A DNA stretch of 64,000 bases, taken from Bacillota bacterium. GTDB lineage: Bacteria > Bacillota > Clostridia > Tissierellales > Tissierellaceae. The notes below the pieces were generated by a model. The model searched no databases. It was given only the letters and a program-made list of their open reading frames with translations, and was not told the DNA's origin. Shown here one piece after another: positions 17,291-25,977 of the stretch (position 1 is its first letter; each line of letters begins with the position of its first letter). A program made the position numbers and the translations under genes. The stretch spans positions 124,001 to 188,000 of the forward strand of contig JAEWGC010000037.1 in assembly GCA_023388495.1 (NCBI GenBank), read 5' to 3'.

Positions 17291-19507
17291 TCACCTATCC
17301 TTTAACAAGTCCAATGCCATTGTAACATTGGATAAAGCCTTGGTTTTTAATTCTTCATCCTGTTTTATTAATCGTTCCTTAAGTTCAGTTCTATTATTCC
17401 ATACATAGTTTATCTTTTCTATTAAATCATTATAATTTAATCCCCTTACATCACATATATAATCCATTCCTATGGAATGTAATATTCCATTTATCTTTGG
17501 ATCATAGGATAAACCTACCATAGGCACCTGTTGAGTTGCAGCATATATCAATGAGTGAAGTCTCATCGCTATGATAATTTCCATTTCCTTAATTATACCC
17601 ATTATTTCTTCTACATTATATTGTTCTGATAGCACATAACAATTTTCTTGATTTACCAGCTTAGATATTTCAATACTTATTTCCAAATCCTCTGGATAAT
17701 GCATTGGTATCATAAGTACATTTACATTATATTCTTTTATTATATATTTTATCGTATCTGATATAATCCCAGTTAAATTTTCAGTATTTTTCCATTGTCT
17801 AACTGAAACACCTATAAATTTATTGTTAGTCTGTATATTTTCTTCTCTGAATATCTCCTTAACTCTTGCCTCTGGTGCTGGATCTAAGGTAAATACAGGA
17901 TCCGATGTAACAACTATATTTTTATTTTTAACTCCTAAATCCTCTATAAACTCTTTAGAATTTTCATCTCTTAATGTTATAAGGTCTATCTTATTTAATA
18001 TTTTCCTTGCTAGAAATCTATTTAATTTCTTTTTAATAGGCCCAATACCATTGGCATATACCATTACAGGTTTACCAAATAATTTCGCTGTCATCATTAG
18101 GGCTAAGTAATACAATAAGGAACGGGTGCTTGTAACATCCTGTAGCAAAGATCCTCCTCCTGAAATAAATAGATTAGACTTTTTTATCCCTTTTATAACT
18201 TCCTTAATTTTAAATCTATTAATTGCATTTACGCCATAGAATTCCTTGGTTTTTACAGGATTATTAGATAATACTGTTATATTTGTTTCTATATCCTGAT
18301 TCTTGATATCCTTCACTATTGCTTTTAATATAGCATCATCTCCACTATTATCAAAGCCATAGTATCCTGATATTAGAATTTTATTAGATTTATCTCCCAT
18401 TAATATCCTTTTATAAATTTCAAGATGTTCTTTTGCCATTGCATGGGAAGAGTATTTCTCACTTACTTTCTCATGCAATTTCTCACCCATTGTCTTTATT
18501 TTATCTTTATCATTAGCTAAAAAATCTATTTTTTCCGCTAAAGACTTTACATCGCCTACTTCAATTAAAAATCCATTTTCTCCATCTTGGATTAACTTAT
18601 TAACTCCTCCTACATTTGTTGATATAATGGTTTTATTCATCCTTGCCCCCTCTAATATAGCATAGGGAAAGGACTCACTGAGAGATGTTAGGGTATTTAT
18701 GTCTATTGCATTGAATAAGGAATATGGGTCCTTTATATAACCAAGAAAATGTACATTTTCTTTTATATTAAGCTGTTCTCTCAAATCTTCTAGTCTATTT
18801 CTTTCATATCCGTCTCCTGCGATTAGAAAGATTATATCTTTTCGCTTTTCAAGAACTATAGATGCAGCCTTAATAAAGGTTTCATGATCCTTTACCCTAT
18901 CAAGCCTTGCTGCAATACCCACTACTGTTTCTCCCTTATAATCAATTCCATGTCTTCTAAGGAAATCTTCCTTAGAAATATATTCTAAATTTTGTTCCAT
19001 ATCTATACCATTATATGCAGTAAATATCTCATCTTCTTTGAATCCTCTACTTATTAACATTTCCTTAAAAGTATCAGAAATAGCAACGAAATATTTAAAT
19101 CTTTTAAGGGCAAATTTATTTAACGAAGTAAAAATAATTTTTTTATAGAAATTATCCTTAAAGTCTAACTCATAATCACTATGAATAGTCGTGATAAAGG
19201 GTTTTTTTATCTTTCCTCTCAAAAACATTGCTATAAAGTTGGCCCTTGCCCCATGACAATGGATGATATCATAGTTTTCTTTTTGAATCTCATCCACTAA
19301 TCTATTTATAACTGACATATCTGACCTTTTCTTTTGTTTATAGACTTCTATATTTATGCCTGCAGCCTTAGCCTCATGATAAAATGTATCTTCAATGAAG
19401 CAAATAATCTTGGCATCTATTAATTTATCTATTCCTTTTAGCAGGGAAATTATATGGGTCTTAGCCCCACCTGTATCCCCACCGCTTATTAGATGAAGTA
19501 CTTTCAT
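17291..19507 (-). CDS. csaB: Fusion of GT4 glycosyltransferase and CsaB-type polysaccharide pyruvyl transferase
   Basis: 738 residues in one uninterrupted frame. Residues ~1-370 are a GT4 enzyme (MKVLHLISGGDTGGAKTHI, then SESFPYAILEGARM with the E-x7-E pattern). Residues ~375-738 are a CsaB-type pyruvyl transferase (ISGYYGFDNSGDDAILKAI, FISGGGSLLQD, MRLHSLIYAA). CsaB adds pyruvate to the secondary wall polymer, creating the ligand for SLH-domain proteins. The fusion couples sugar addition and pyruvylation. The two halves together are about as long as the two separate enzymes, so neither is truncated. Neighbours tagA, PIG-L deacetylase and GNAT fit one polymer pathway. Whether S-layer anchoring by SLH domains occurs cannot be seen here. 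Confidence 0.9.
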   Translation of the reverse strand: MKVLHLISGGDTGGAKTHIISLLKGIDKLIDAKIICFIEDTFYHEAKAAGINIEVYKQKKRSDMSVINRLVDEIQKENYDIIHCHGARANFIAMFLRGKIKKPFITTIHSDYELDFKDNFYKKIIFTSLNKFALKRFKYFVAISDTFKEMLISRGFKEDEIFTAYNGIDMEQNLEYISKEDFLRRHGIDYKGETVVGIAARLDRVKDHETFIKAASIVLEKRKDIIFLIAGDGYERNRLEDLREQLNIKENVHFLGYIKDPYSLFNAIDINTLTSLSESFPYAILEGARMNKTIISTNVGGVNKLIQDGENGFLIEVGDVKSLAEKIDFLANDKDKIKTMGEKLHEKVSEKYSSHAMAKEHLEIYKRILMGDKSNKILISGYYGFDNSGDDAILKAIVKDIKNQDIETNITVLSNNPVKTKEFYGVNAINRFKIKEVIKGIKKSNLFISGGGSLLQDVTSTRSLLYYLALMMTAKLFGKPVMVYANGIGPIKKKLNRFLARKILNKIDLITLRDENSKEFIEDLGVKNKNIVVTSDPVFTLDPAPEARVKEIFREENIQTNNKFIGVSVRQWKNTENLTGIISDTIKYIIKEYNVNVLMIPMHYPEDLEISIEISKLVNQENCYVLSEQYNVEEIMGIIKEMEIIIAMRLHSLIYAATQQVPMVGLSYDPKINGILHSIGMDYICDVRGLNYNDLIEKINYVWNNRTELKERLIKQDEELKTKALSNVTMALDLLKDR

Positions 19508-19509
19508 AG

Positions 19510-20505
19510 TTAATTTGCTCTATACGAGCTACCCCCTAGTCTCTTATTTTCAATAGTTTCTTTAACTAATTTATTATAAAACATCTTATCTTTCCTAGAT
19601 TTCATAAATGTAAGTATCAATGTAAATTCGCTACTAATTTGCTTAAATAATTGTGGATTGAAATTCTCTTTCTCCAATTTTTCCACTATTTTCTCTAGGC
19701 TTTGAGAATTTACTCTTGCAAATTCTTCTACAGCATGTGAATTCCCACATTTTATTGCTCTACCTCTATCCAATAGATTAAAGACACTAAAACCCATTGC
19801 CCATTGAGATTTAAAAATATTAAATTTTTCTAGTTTTTCCTCATATGTTCTTTTATCCAATGGACTAATTGCATTAACAATCTCTGCATCTATTAAAGTA
19901 TTGACCTGATATAGGTATATTCCTTCAAAGTTCTCATTCCATATCTCCAATGCCTTTGATAATGCCTTTGTAGTTTCTATATGGTCTATATTACCATCTA
20001 TAAGGAATGGACTAAAAATAGTATTAGGCTTTTCCCTTTGTAAAATACTAACCAACTCACTAATTAATTCTTCATCATTGGAATTAAGAGTACCATCGAC
20101 TTTTTCTAAGAAATATACATTATTAAAACCATATTCTTCTTTTACTTTATATCCTTCTTCCATTCTTTCTCTTGCGGTTTCTTCCTTAGACTTATGGCTT
20201 GTACTCCCGCTTCCGTCAGTTAAATATACTAAGTCTAATTTACATCTTTTGTTGGTATATTTTATTATGGTCCCACCTAACCCTATGGTTTCATCATCTA
20301 CATGAGGAGCCAATACTAGAACTCTCTCATGGCCTTCTGGTATTATTTCTTCATAATTATTATGATCTTTTCTTAACTTAAAATAAATCCAAATATATAT
20401 ACGGTTTATAACCATTATTGGATATTTGAGTATACGCTTTATTATCTTTCTCAATATATCACTTCTTTCTAATAAAAATCTGATTCTATAGGCATTAAAT
20501 ACCAA
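19510..20505 (-). CDS. PIG-L family deacetylase
   Basis: 331 residues. The zinc-site motif APHVDDETIGLGGTI (about residues 69-83) and the later DGNIDHIETTKAL segment identify a LmbE/PIG-L metal-dependent N-deacetylase, which acts on GlcNAc-type substrates. The N-terminal ~60 residues are basic and partly hydrophobic and may hold it at the membrane. The listed TTG start at 20505 has AAAGGAAG upstream but overlaps the preceding gene by 37 bases; a TTG at 20454 is a possible shorter start. Its immediate partner is a GNAT acetyltransferase, suggesting that an amino sugar in the wall polymer is deacetylated and then re-acylated or otherwise modified. Confidence 0.85.
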   Translation of the reverse strand: MVFNAYRIRFLLERSDILRKIIKRILKYPIMVINRIYIWIYFKLRKDHNNYEEIIPEGHERVLVLAPHVDDETIGLGGTIIKYTNKRCKLDLVYLTDGSGSTSHKSKEETARERMEEGYKVKEEYGFNNVYFLEKVDGTLNSNDEELISELVSILQREKPNTIFSPFLIDGNIDHIETTKALSKALEIWNENFEGIYLYQVNTLIDAEIVNAISPLDKRTYEEKLEKFNIFKSQWAMGFSVFNLLDRGRAIKCGNSHAVEEFARVNSQSLEKIVEKLEKENFNPQLFKQISSEFTLILTFMKSRKDKMFYNKLVKETIENKRLGGSSYRAN

Positions 20506-21536
20506 CTATCTTCCTTTGCTATAAATTCCTGTAGTTCCTTATTATCGCCTAGGTCCTTCACAACAAAGGGAATTGTACTCTTAGATTTAATAAATCCTAG
20601 TCTTACAAATAAATCTCTATATTTCATAGAATCAGTTATCCATGTAGCTACAAAATCTGTATTTTCCTTTTTAAAAAATTCCTTTGCTTTAGAATATAAT
20701 GCAGCTACCACATCTTCATTTACTCCTACTATGTCAACAAGGCTACCTAATTTCGCTTCATACTTACCCCTAAGACTTCTAGCCTCTACCTTTAAAACCA
20801 TATAACCTAGTAAATCCTCATTTAAATATGCAGCAAATGTCTTATAAGAAATTTTAGGATGATCCTTTATTCTCCAGTTTAAAAACTTACTATCTCTTCT
20901 TGACATTATTTGACTATCTACTTTTATTTTGTCCCAAAGCTTGTCAAAATCCTCATTGAATTCATCTATTTCTTTAAATATATAGTTTTCTTTAATCCTT
21001 ATTTTGCTTTCTTTAAAAATAAATTTCATTATTAGAAATATAGGCATAGAAAGAATCTTTGCCACGGGCTTCGACTTAACAACACTTAGGATAAAATTGT
21101 CTATTTTATATGGTCTAATATATATAGGAATATCAGTAACGAAGGAACCACCAATACTTCCTAGAAGTCCCCTTAAAGCCAATTGAGATGGAAACCCAAT
21201 TCTAAATTTTATTCCTTTTTCAACTCCTATTTCATAGGATTTATTAGCCATATCTATATGAAGACCTTGTCCTCTAAATTCCTCTTTAACCATTGTATCA
21301 ATAGACTGACCTGATAATATCTCCTCATCTTTTACTCTCATGTAAGTAGGTAACAGGGTACATTGGCCTACTATCCTTAAATCATCTTCAGCTACAACTA
21401 TTATTGGTTCACTGGCAGGATTCTCCATAAATTGCCATCTCCAATATTTATTATCTCTATCTGCATTAAACACCTGGCTAAATAAAGATAATATCCCCTC
21501 CTCATCGCCATTTCTATATTCTCTTATATCAACCAA
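20469..21536 (-). CDS. GNAT-family N-acetyltransferase
   Basis: 355 residues, longer than a minimal GNAT. The N-terminal half has the acetyl-CoA-binding region with VKEEFRGQGLHIDMANKSYE (around residues 88-107); the second half, with WITDSMKYRDLFVRLGF, looks like a second related fold. The start is a TTG at 21536 behind AGGAGG at a good spacing. It lies between an exported protein gene and the PIG-L deacetylase in the same operon, so a cell-wall sugar or polymer intermediate is a likely substrate. No specific reaction can be assigned. Confidence 0.8.
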   Translation of the reverse strand: MVDIREYRNGDEEGILSLFSQVFNADRDNKYWRWQFMENPASEPIIVVAEDDLRIVGQCTLLPTYMRVKDEEILSGQSIDTMVKEEFRGQGLHIDMANKSYEIGVEKGIKFRIGFPSQLALRGLLGSIGGSFVTDIPIYIRPYKIDNFILSVVKSKPVAKILSMPIFLIMKFIFKESKIRIKENYIFKEIDEFNEDFDKLWDKIKVDSQIMSRRDSKFLNWRIKDHPKISYKTFAAYLNEDLLGYMVLKVEARSLRGKYEAKLGSLVDIVGVNEDVVAALYSKAKEFFKKENTDFVATWITDSMKYRDLFVRLGFIKSKSTIPFVVKDLGDNKELQEFIAKEDSWYLMPIESDFY

Positions 21537-21547
21537 GTTACGGCCTC

Positions 21548-22045
21548 CTATCGTATCTCATATTTTCCTTTTACAAGGAAAAAACTGTTTTTTAAAGTCC
21601 TAGCACCTCTACCATCGTCTCTAGGTACTATAAGTAAATGATTAGCTATGATTTTTTCATCCATACCTAAGTCCTTGCCTGCAGTTACATCTGTAAGTCC
21701 ATTATCTATAATTTCCTCTTTACCATCTTTTACTACTGTGGTAATTTTAGATATGGACTTAGCCTCTCCTGATCTTAGTATTATCTCAGTACCATCTCCA
21801 CATATTAGTGAATTTCCTGCTGGCACTTCTACCACTTCCCAAGACCCTATGGTTTGACCTTCGCCATTTGAACTTTTTATCTTTTCATCTACATAATATT
21901 TTATTTGCTCTATTTTTTTCTCTACGTAACTAAGGGTCACTAATGGATCCAGCTCAGAACCAGGCTCTGAAAATACTGTTGTTGCTCCTAATAGGATAAC
22001 TATTGCCCCTACCCCAATTCCTACTCTCTTAATTTTGTTTTTCAT
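21548..22045 (-). CDS. Exported protein of unknown function, first gene of the wall-polymer operon
   Basis: 165 residues. A signal peptide or anchor covers residues ~7-26 (GIGVGAIVILLGATTVFSE). A short coiled-coil-like stretch follows (LVTLSYVEKKIEQIKYYVDEKI), then a compact domain with ICGDGTEIILRSGEA, GLTDVTAGKDLG and LLIVPRDDGRGA. I recall similar proteins in other clostridia with the same GDGTEIILR and PRDDGRG patterns but no assigned function. As first gene of the operon with TagA and CsaB activities, it may act in polymer attachment or S-layer assembly outside the cell; that is inference only. Confidence 0.75.
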   Translation of the reverse strand: MKNKIKRVGIGVGAIVILLGATTVFSEPGSELDPLVTLSYVEKKIEQIKYYVDEKIKSSNGEGQTIGSWEVVEVPAGNSLICGDGTEIILRSGEAKSISKITTVVKDGKEEIIDNGLTDVTAGKDLGMDEKIIANHLLIVPRDDGRGARTLKNSFFLVKGKYEIR

Positions 22046-22083
22046 AAGTATCCCTCCAATCCACTTTTCATTAACTGATTTTA

Positions 22084-22089
22084 ATTATA
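22084..22089 (-). promoter_or_regulatory. -10 box of the wall-polymer operon
   Basis: TATAAT on the minus strand 39 bases before the start at 22045. It lies just past the mazF terminator, so the operon needs its own promoter; the -35 region is AT-rich and not a good match to consensus. Confidence 0.45.
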
Positions 22090-22102
22090 CTATAAATCCA
22101 AT

Positions 22103-22131
22103 AAAAAAATAAGCATTAAGTAATGCCTATT
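22103..22131 (-). terminator. Terminator of the mazEF genes
   Basis: On the minus strand AATAGGCATT pairs with AATGCTTATT around a four-base loop and is followed by a run of T residues, 20 bases after the mazF stop. Confidence 0.8.
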
Positions 22132-22150
22132 TTAAATATGTATGTATTTA

Positions 22151-22501
22151 CTATAGTTCTATTAATCCTAAGCTTATCTTTAAGCATTCATCTACACTAA
22201 CCATCATCTCATCGCTAAATCTTCCTATTCTTTCACGAAGCCTCTTTTTATCTATAGTCCTTATTTGCTCCAGGAGGACTACCGAGTCCTTTGGCAGTCC
22301 GTATTCTGGAGCATTTATCTCTACATGGGTAGGCAGCTTCGCCTTGTTTATTTGGGAAGTAATAGCGGCAATGATAATAGTAGGACTATATTTGTTTCCA
22401 ATGTCGTTTTGGATAACAAGTACTGGTCTTACTCCCCCTTGCTCTGACCCTACAACAGGGCTTAAATCAGCATAATATATATCTCCTCGTTTAACTATCA
22501 T
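22151..22501 (-). CDS. mazF: MazF/NdoA-family endoribonuclease toxin
   Basis: 116 residues, normal length. GDIYYADLSPVVGSEQGGVRPVLVIQND and AAITSQINKAKLPTHV contain the Arg and Thr residues expected at the active site of MazF/EndoA mRNA interferases, which cleave single-stranded mRNA at short specific sequences. The ATG overlaps the antitoxin stop codon (ATGA), so the two are translationally coupled. In Bacillus and clostridia this pair characteristically lies just downstream of alanine racemase, as here. Confidence 0.93.
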   Translation of the reverse strand: MIVKRGDIYYADLSPVVGSEQGGVRPVLVIQNDIGNKYSPTIIIAAITSQINKAKLPTHVEINAPEYGLPKDSVVLLEQIRTIDKKRLRERIGRFSDEMMVSVDECLKISLGLIEL

Positions 22502-22779
22502 AATATCGCCCGCCTCTTAAGATTTTCCTCATATATTACTAGGTCAAGAATATCTTGTTCTAACCCCATTTCAGCAAGGGCTAAATTGATTCTACTCATT
22601 TCTTTATACCCTTCTTTTAATTTTTCAATAATATCTAATTTCTTTTTCTCACTAATAAACAGTTTCATGGCCTCTGCTATAAAATCAGAACGATTCTCAT
22701 GCTCCATAGGGACCATTATATCAATTTCTTTAAGGAGGCTATTAGGTAAACTAACAGTTATCCTTCTCGTCTCAGCCAT
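22498..22779 (-). CDS. CopG/RHH-type antitoxin, MazE/NdoAI family
   Basis: 93 residues from the ATG at 22779, behind GGGGGGTGG; a longer frame begins inside this ribosome site. The N-terminal ribbon-helix-helix (AETRRITVSLPNSLLKEIDIM...ENRSDFIAEAM, residues 1-42) binds the operator as a dimer; the C-terminal helix is expected to neutralise the toxin encoded by the overlapping gene. A near-consensus promoter at 22835-22864 drives both genes, and toxin-antitoxin operons of this type are self-repressed. Confidence 0.9.
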   Translation of the reverse strand: MAETRRITVSLPNSLLKEIDIMVPMEHENRSDFIAEAMKLFISEKKKLDIIEKLKEGYKEMSRINLALAEMGLEQDILDLVIYEENLKRRAIL

Positions 22780-22834
22780 AAAGACCACCCCCCACACAAT
22801 ATAAGATAAAATATATAAAAAATAGCTTAAATCA

Positions 22835-22864
22835 ATTATATATGGTTTCTGTTACTCATGTCAA
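22835..22864 (-). promoter_or_regulatory. Promoter of mazEF
   Basis: On the minus strand TTGACA (22859-22864) and TATAAT (22835-22840) are 18 bases apart, both perfect. This separates mazEF transcription from the upstream alr gene. Confidence 0.8.
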
Positions 22865-22896
22865 CAATCTGTTTATCAATTTATTCCTTTTAAGCT

Positions 22897-24066
22897 TTAT
22901 TCCAATAAATAATCCTTTATTTTAACTATATTACCATTGGATACGTATACTCTAGGAACTCTTCTACCAACCATGCACACAATCTCGTAATTTATTGTAC
23001 CTATCTTCGCTGCTACTTCGTCAGCATGAGGGTGCTCTGGATTAGATCCAAATATAACTACCTCATCACCTAATTTTACGTCCTCTATATGAGTAACGTC
23101 TATCATACATTGATCCATACATATCTTTCCTACTATTTTTGCCCTTTTACCATTTATATAAACCTCAGCCTTGCCAGTTAACATTCTAGTAAATCCATCT
23201 GCATAGCCTATAGGTATTGTTGCTATTTTTGACTCTTTATCTGTTACAAAGATTTGACCATAACTAATCCCTGTTCCTTGAGGTACTACCTTTAAATGGG
23301 ATATTCTAGCTTTTAAAGTCATTGCCGGCTTTAACTTTATAACCTTTTTCACCTCATCTGAAGGATAAAAACCATAAATCATTATCCCTGCCCTAACCAT
23401 ATTTAAATTATACTCTGGTAAATCAATTATTGAAGCACTATTGGAGACGTGTTTTATTGGTATACTTAAGCCCTTATCTTCTAAAGCTTTAACCATATTA
23501 ATATACTTTTCAAATTGACCTCTAGCATGAGATTTATCTATTTCATCTGCCTTGGCAAAATGTGTAAATATACCTTCTATATAAATATTAGGAAGCTCAG
23601 ATATCTTTAATATATCCTCTATAGATTCTTTTGTCGGTAGAAAACCAATTCTTCCCATTCCACTATCTAGTTTAATGTGAATAGTAGCTTTTTTATTTAA
23701 TTCCACTGCTTTGTTAGATAATAACTTAGCTTCTTCATAATTATATATAGCTTGAATTAAAGTATATTCTAGTACTTTCCCATATTGAGCTGGTGGTGTA
23801 TAACCTAATATTAAAATAGGCTCAGTTATATTACCTTTTCTTAGCTCTATAGCTTCTGTTAAAATAGCTACTGCTAATCTATCTGCCCCATTATCTAGAA
23901 ATGTCCTAGAAATTTCTACAGAACCATGTCCATAACCATTAGCCTTAACTACAGCAGTAACTAGCGCGTCTTCTTTGGTATGTTTTCTTACCTCTTTAAT
24001 ATTATGAGCCAAATTATCTAAGTTAATCTCTGCCCATACTGGTCTTGTTTCATCTAAAGTATACAT
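22897..24066 (-). CDS. alr: Alanine racemase
   Basis: 389 residues. The pyridoxal phosphate lysine is in VVKANGYGHG (around residue 42), and the second catalytic residue is the Tyr in GTGISYGQIF. The C-terminal domain has ICMDQCMIDVT. The enzyme makes D-alanine for peptidoglycan and, in spore formers, can also control germination by racemising L-alanine. AAGGAGG lies upstream of the ATG, and a GerS-like lipoprotein gene ends 12 bases before it. This gerS-alr order matches the gerS-alr2 pair known in Clostridioides difficile. Confidence 0.95.
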   Translation of the reverse strand: MYTLDETRPVWAEINLDNLAHNIKEVRKHTKEDALVTAVVKANGYGHGSVEISRTFLDNGADRLAVAILTEAIELRKGNITEPILILGYTPPAQYGKVLEYTLIQAIYNYEEAKLLSNKAVELNKKATIHIKLDSGMGRIGFLPTKESIEDILKISELPNIYIEGIFTHFAKADEIDKSHARGQFEKYINMVKALEDKGLSIPIKHVSNSASIIDLPEYNLNMVRAGIMIYGFYPSDEVKKVIKLKPAMTLKARISHLKVVPQGTGISYGQIFVTDKESKIATIPIGYADGFTRMLTGKAEVYINGKRAKIVGKICMDQCMIDVTHIEDVKLGDEVVIFGSNPEHPHADEVAAKIGTINYEIVCMVGRRVPRVYVSNGNIVKIKDYLLE

Positions 24067-24078
24067 TTATAGTCCTCC

Positions 24079-24702
24079 TTATAATTTTTTCTTCAGATCG
24101 TTAGTAAATTTGAAATCTTCATAAGTAATTTCTAGTTGAAGTGTACCACTAGAATCAAAAATATTCAATTTATATGGAATATAATTCTTCTTATCTATCC
24201 AAATTTTTACTGAATCTCTATATTTATTTTTTTCCTCAAGATTAAATTCAAGGGTAATATATTCTTTTTTATTTATTTCTTGAGTACTAATTTTATTTGC
24301 TTTAGGCATGTTTTCAAAAAGTTCTCCTACTAGCATCTGTCTATTTAGAGATTTTACTGTTGTTAAAGATATTGACTGCTTAATGGAAGGATGCTCAACG
24401 AAAATCTTATCATCAGTATTTAAAATTATTATACCTTTGCTTTCCTCTGGTTCTAAAATCTCTAACTTATATTTGTTAGCTTTACTGTATGTTTCTTCTA
24501 TTAAATACATTGTTTCTGCTTCTTCTGATATGACTCTAATATTAGCCTTACATTCATATCCCTCATATTTCTCATATGTTTTTTCTATCTTAGACAAAAT
24601 CCTACTATCTTTGTAAGAGCCTTTTTTATCATTAGATAAGCTACAAGAGGTAATTAACATCATCACAATCAATATAAATAATAGGAGCCTTTTCAATATC
24701 AC
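24079..24702 (-). CDS. gerS: GerS-like lipoprotein (LolA fold)
   Basis: 207 residues with a lipoprotein signal: hydrophobic residues ~5-17 and the lipobox ITSC, so Cys20 is probably lipidated and the protein sits on the outer face of the membrane. The rest has the LolA-like beta pattern seen in GerS and DUF4292-like proteins (KANIRVISEEAETMYLIEE, GIIILNTDDKIFVEHPS, KIWIDKKNYIPYKLNIFD). In C. difficile GerS partners with CwlD and is needed for muramic-lactam formation in the spore cortex. The adjacent alanine racemase matches the same gene pair there. The start is GTG at 24702 or a TTG at 24696 behind GGGGTGAT. Confidence 0.75.
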   Translation of the reverse strand: MILKRLLLFILIVMMLITSCSLSNDKKGSYKDSRILSKIEKTYEKYEGYECKANIRVISEEAETMYLIEETYSKANKYKLEILEPEESKGIIILNTDDKIFVEHPSIKQSISLTTVKSLNRQMLVGELFENMPKANKISTQEINKKEYITLEFNLEEKNKYRDSVKIWIDKKNYIPYKLNIFDSSGTLQLEITYEDFKFTNDLKKKL

Positions 24703-24710
24703 CCCAACCT

Positions 24711-25976
24711 TTACATATGAATTTTTTTAATACTATAGGGGATATTTTTTAATATATCTGTAGCAATAATTCCATATTCCCCCTTATATTTAGCCGCTAA
24801 ATCTCCTGCCAATCCATGACAAAATACACCTAGTCTTGCTGCATCCATGGGCTTAAGCCCCTGACCTATAAAGGAAGTTATAACTCCTGTTAGTAAATCC
24901 CCAGATCCTGCAGTAGCCATTCCTGGATTTCCAGTTGTATTTACATAGACCTCTTCCTCAGGTGATACAACTATGGTATTAAATCCCTTTAGAACTACTA
25001 TTATATTATATTTCTGAGAAACATATTTAGAATAATAAATTCTCTTTTCCTGAATTACCTTTGTGCTTTCACCTAAAAATCTGGCTAATTCTCCTGGGTG
25101 TGGAGTTATTATAATAGGTTGATTTAAATCATATAAAATCTCTGGATGAATTGATAAGCAATTTATTCCATCTGCATCTAAAACTATTGGCCCTTTATAA
25201 TTATTTATAATTTCTTTAATCAGATAAGCCTTTTCCTCATCTACTCCAATGCCAGGTCCTATAGCTATGGCATCCATGCCTTCTATGTTTTTTAGCATAT
25301 CAGCTAAGGAATCTTTTGTAAAACATCCTTTATGATTATCCTCTACTGGCTTTACTATTGCTTCTGTAAGCTTTATAGACATAATGGTTTCCAGTGAGTT
25401 AGGTACTATACTATATACAAGACCTGAACCAGTTTTTAGGGCTGCCATTGATGTTAAATACGGTGCACCCGTCATTCCCCTACTTCCACCTATAATAGCT
25501 ATTCTTCCATAGGTTCCTTTATGGCTATCCTTTGCTCTTTTAGGTAATAAAGCCTTTATAGAATCCTCTACTTCTATATCTAAGCTATTGCTCTTATATC
25601 CTATAGCAAAAGCTACTGCATAGTCTGCCTCATGTGAAATAGATATCTCTATATTATCCAAACCTCGGTCTTTCATCATTTTTTTCCCTTTACCTAGAAA
25701 ATTTACATAAGGTCTTCCATTTTCATGATGAAGTATTTCTATTTCCTTCCACTTTACAGAGCCTATTCCAGTTCCAAGAACCTTACTAATAGCCTCCTTG
25801 GCAGCAAAAGTTCCAGCTACTGTGGTAGGCATATCCCCTTTACTCAAGAAATATTCTATTTCATTTGATGTAAATATCTTATCATAGAATGAATCCTTTT
25901 TCTCTTTGATTATCTTCTTTATTCTATTTACATCCACAATGTCAGTTCCTATAGATAATTTTTCTTTATCAATCAT
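24711..25976 (-). CDS. acpS: Fusion of holo-ACP synthase (AcpS) and ADP-dependent NAD(P)H-hydrate dehydratase (NnrD)
   Basis: 421 residues in one frame. Residues ~1-127 are AcpS: IGTDIVDVNRI, the FAAKEAISK motif with the catalytic Glu/Lys, and ISISHEADYA. It transfers phosphopantetheine to acyl carrier protein. Residues ~140-421 are NnrD: IIGGSRGMTGAPYLTSMAAL, TPHPGELARFLG and the ADP/Mg motif NPGMATAGSGDLLTGVI; it repairs damaged NAD(P)H. Normally NnrD is fused to the epimerase NnrE, and AcpS is a neighbouring gene. Here the NnrE domain is absent and AcpS takes its place. Both catalytic motifs appear intact. It starts 2 bases after a coiled-coil gene. Confidence 0.9.
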   Translation of the reverse strand: MIDKEKLSIGTDIVDVNRIKKIIKEKKDSFYDKIFTSNEIEYFLSKGDMPTTVAGTFAAKEAISKVLGTGIGSVKWKEIEILHHENGRPYVNFLGKGKKMMKDRGLDNIEISISHEADYAVAFAIGYKSNSLDIEVEDSIKALLPKRAKDSHKGTYGRIAIIGGSRGMTGAPYLTSMAALKTGSGLVYSIVPNSLETIMSIKLTEAIVKPVEDNHKGCFTKDSLADMLKNIEGMDAIAIGPGIGVDEEKAYLIKEIINNYKGPIVLDADGINCLSIHPEILYDLNQPIIITPHPGELARFLGESTKVIQEKRIYYSKYVSQKYNIIVVLKGFNTIVVSPEEEVYVNTTGNPGMATAGSGDLLTGVITSFIGQGLKPMDAARLGVFCHGLAGDLAAKYKGEYGIIATDILKNIPYSIKKIHM

Positions 25977-25977
25977 A

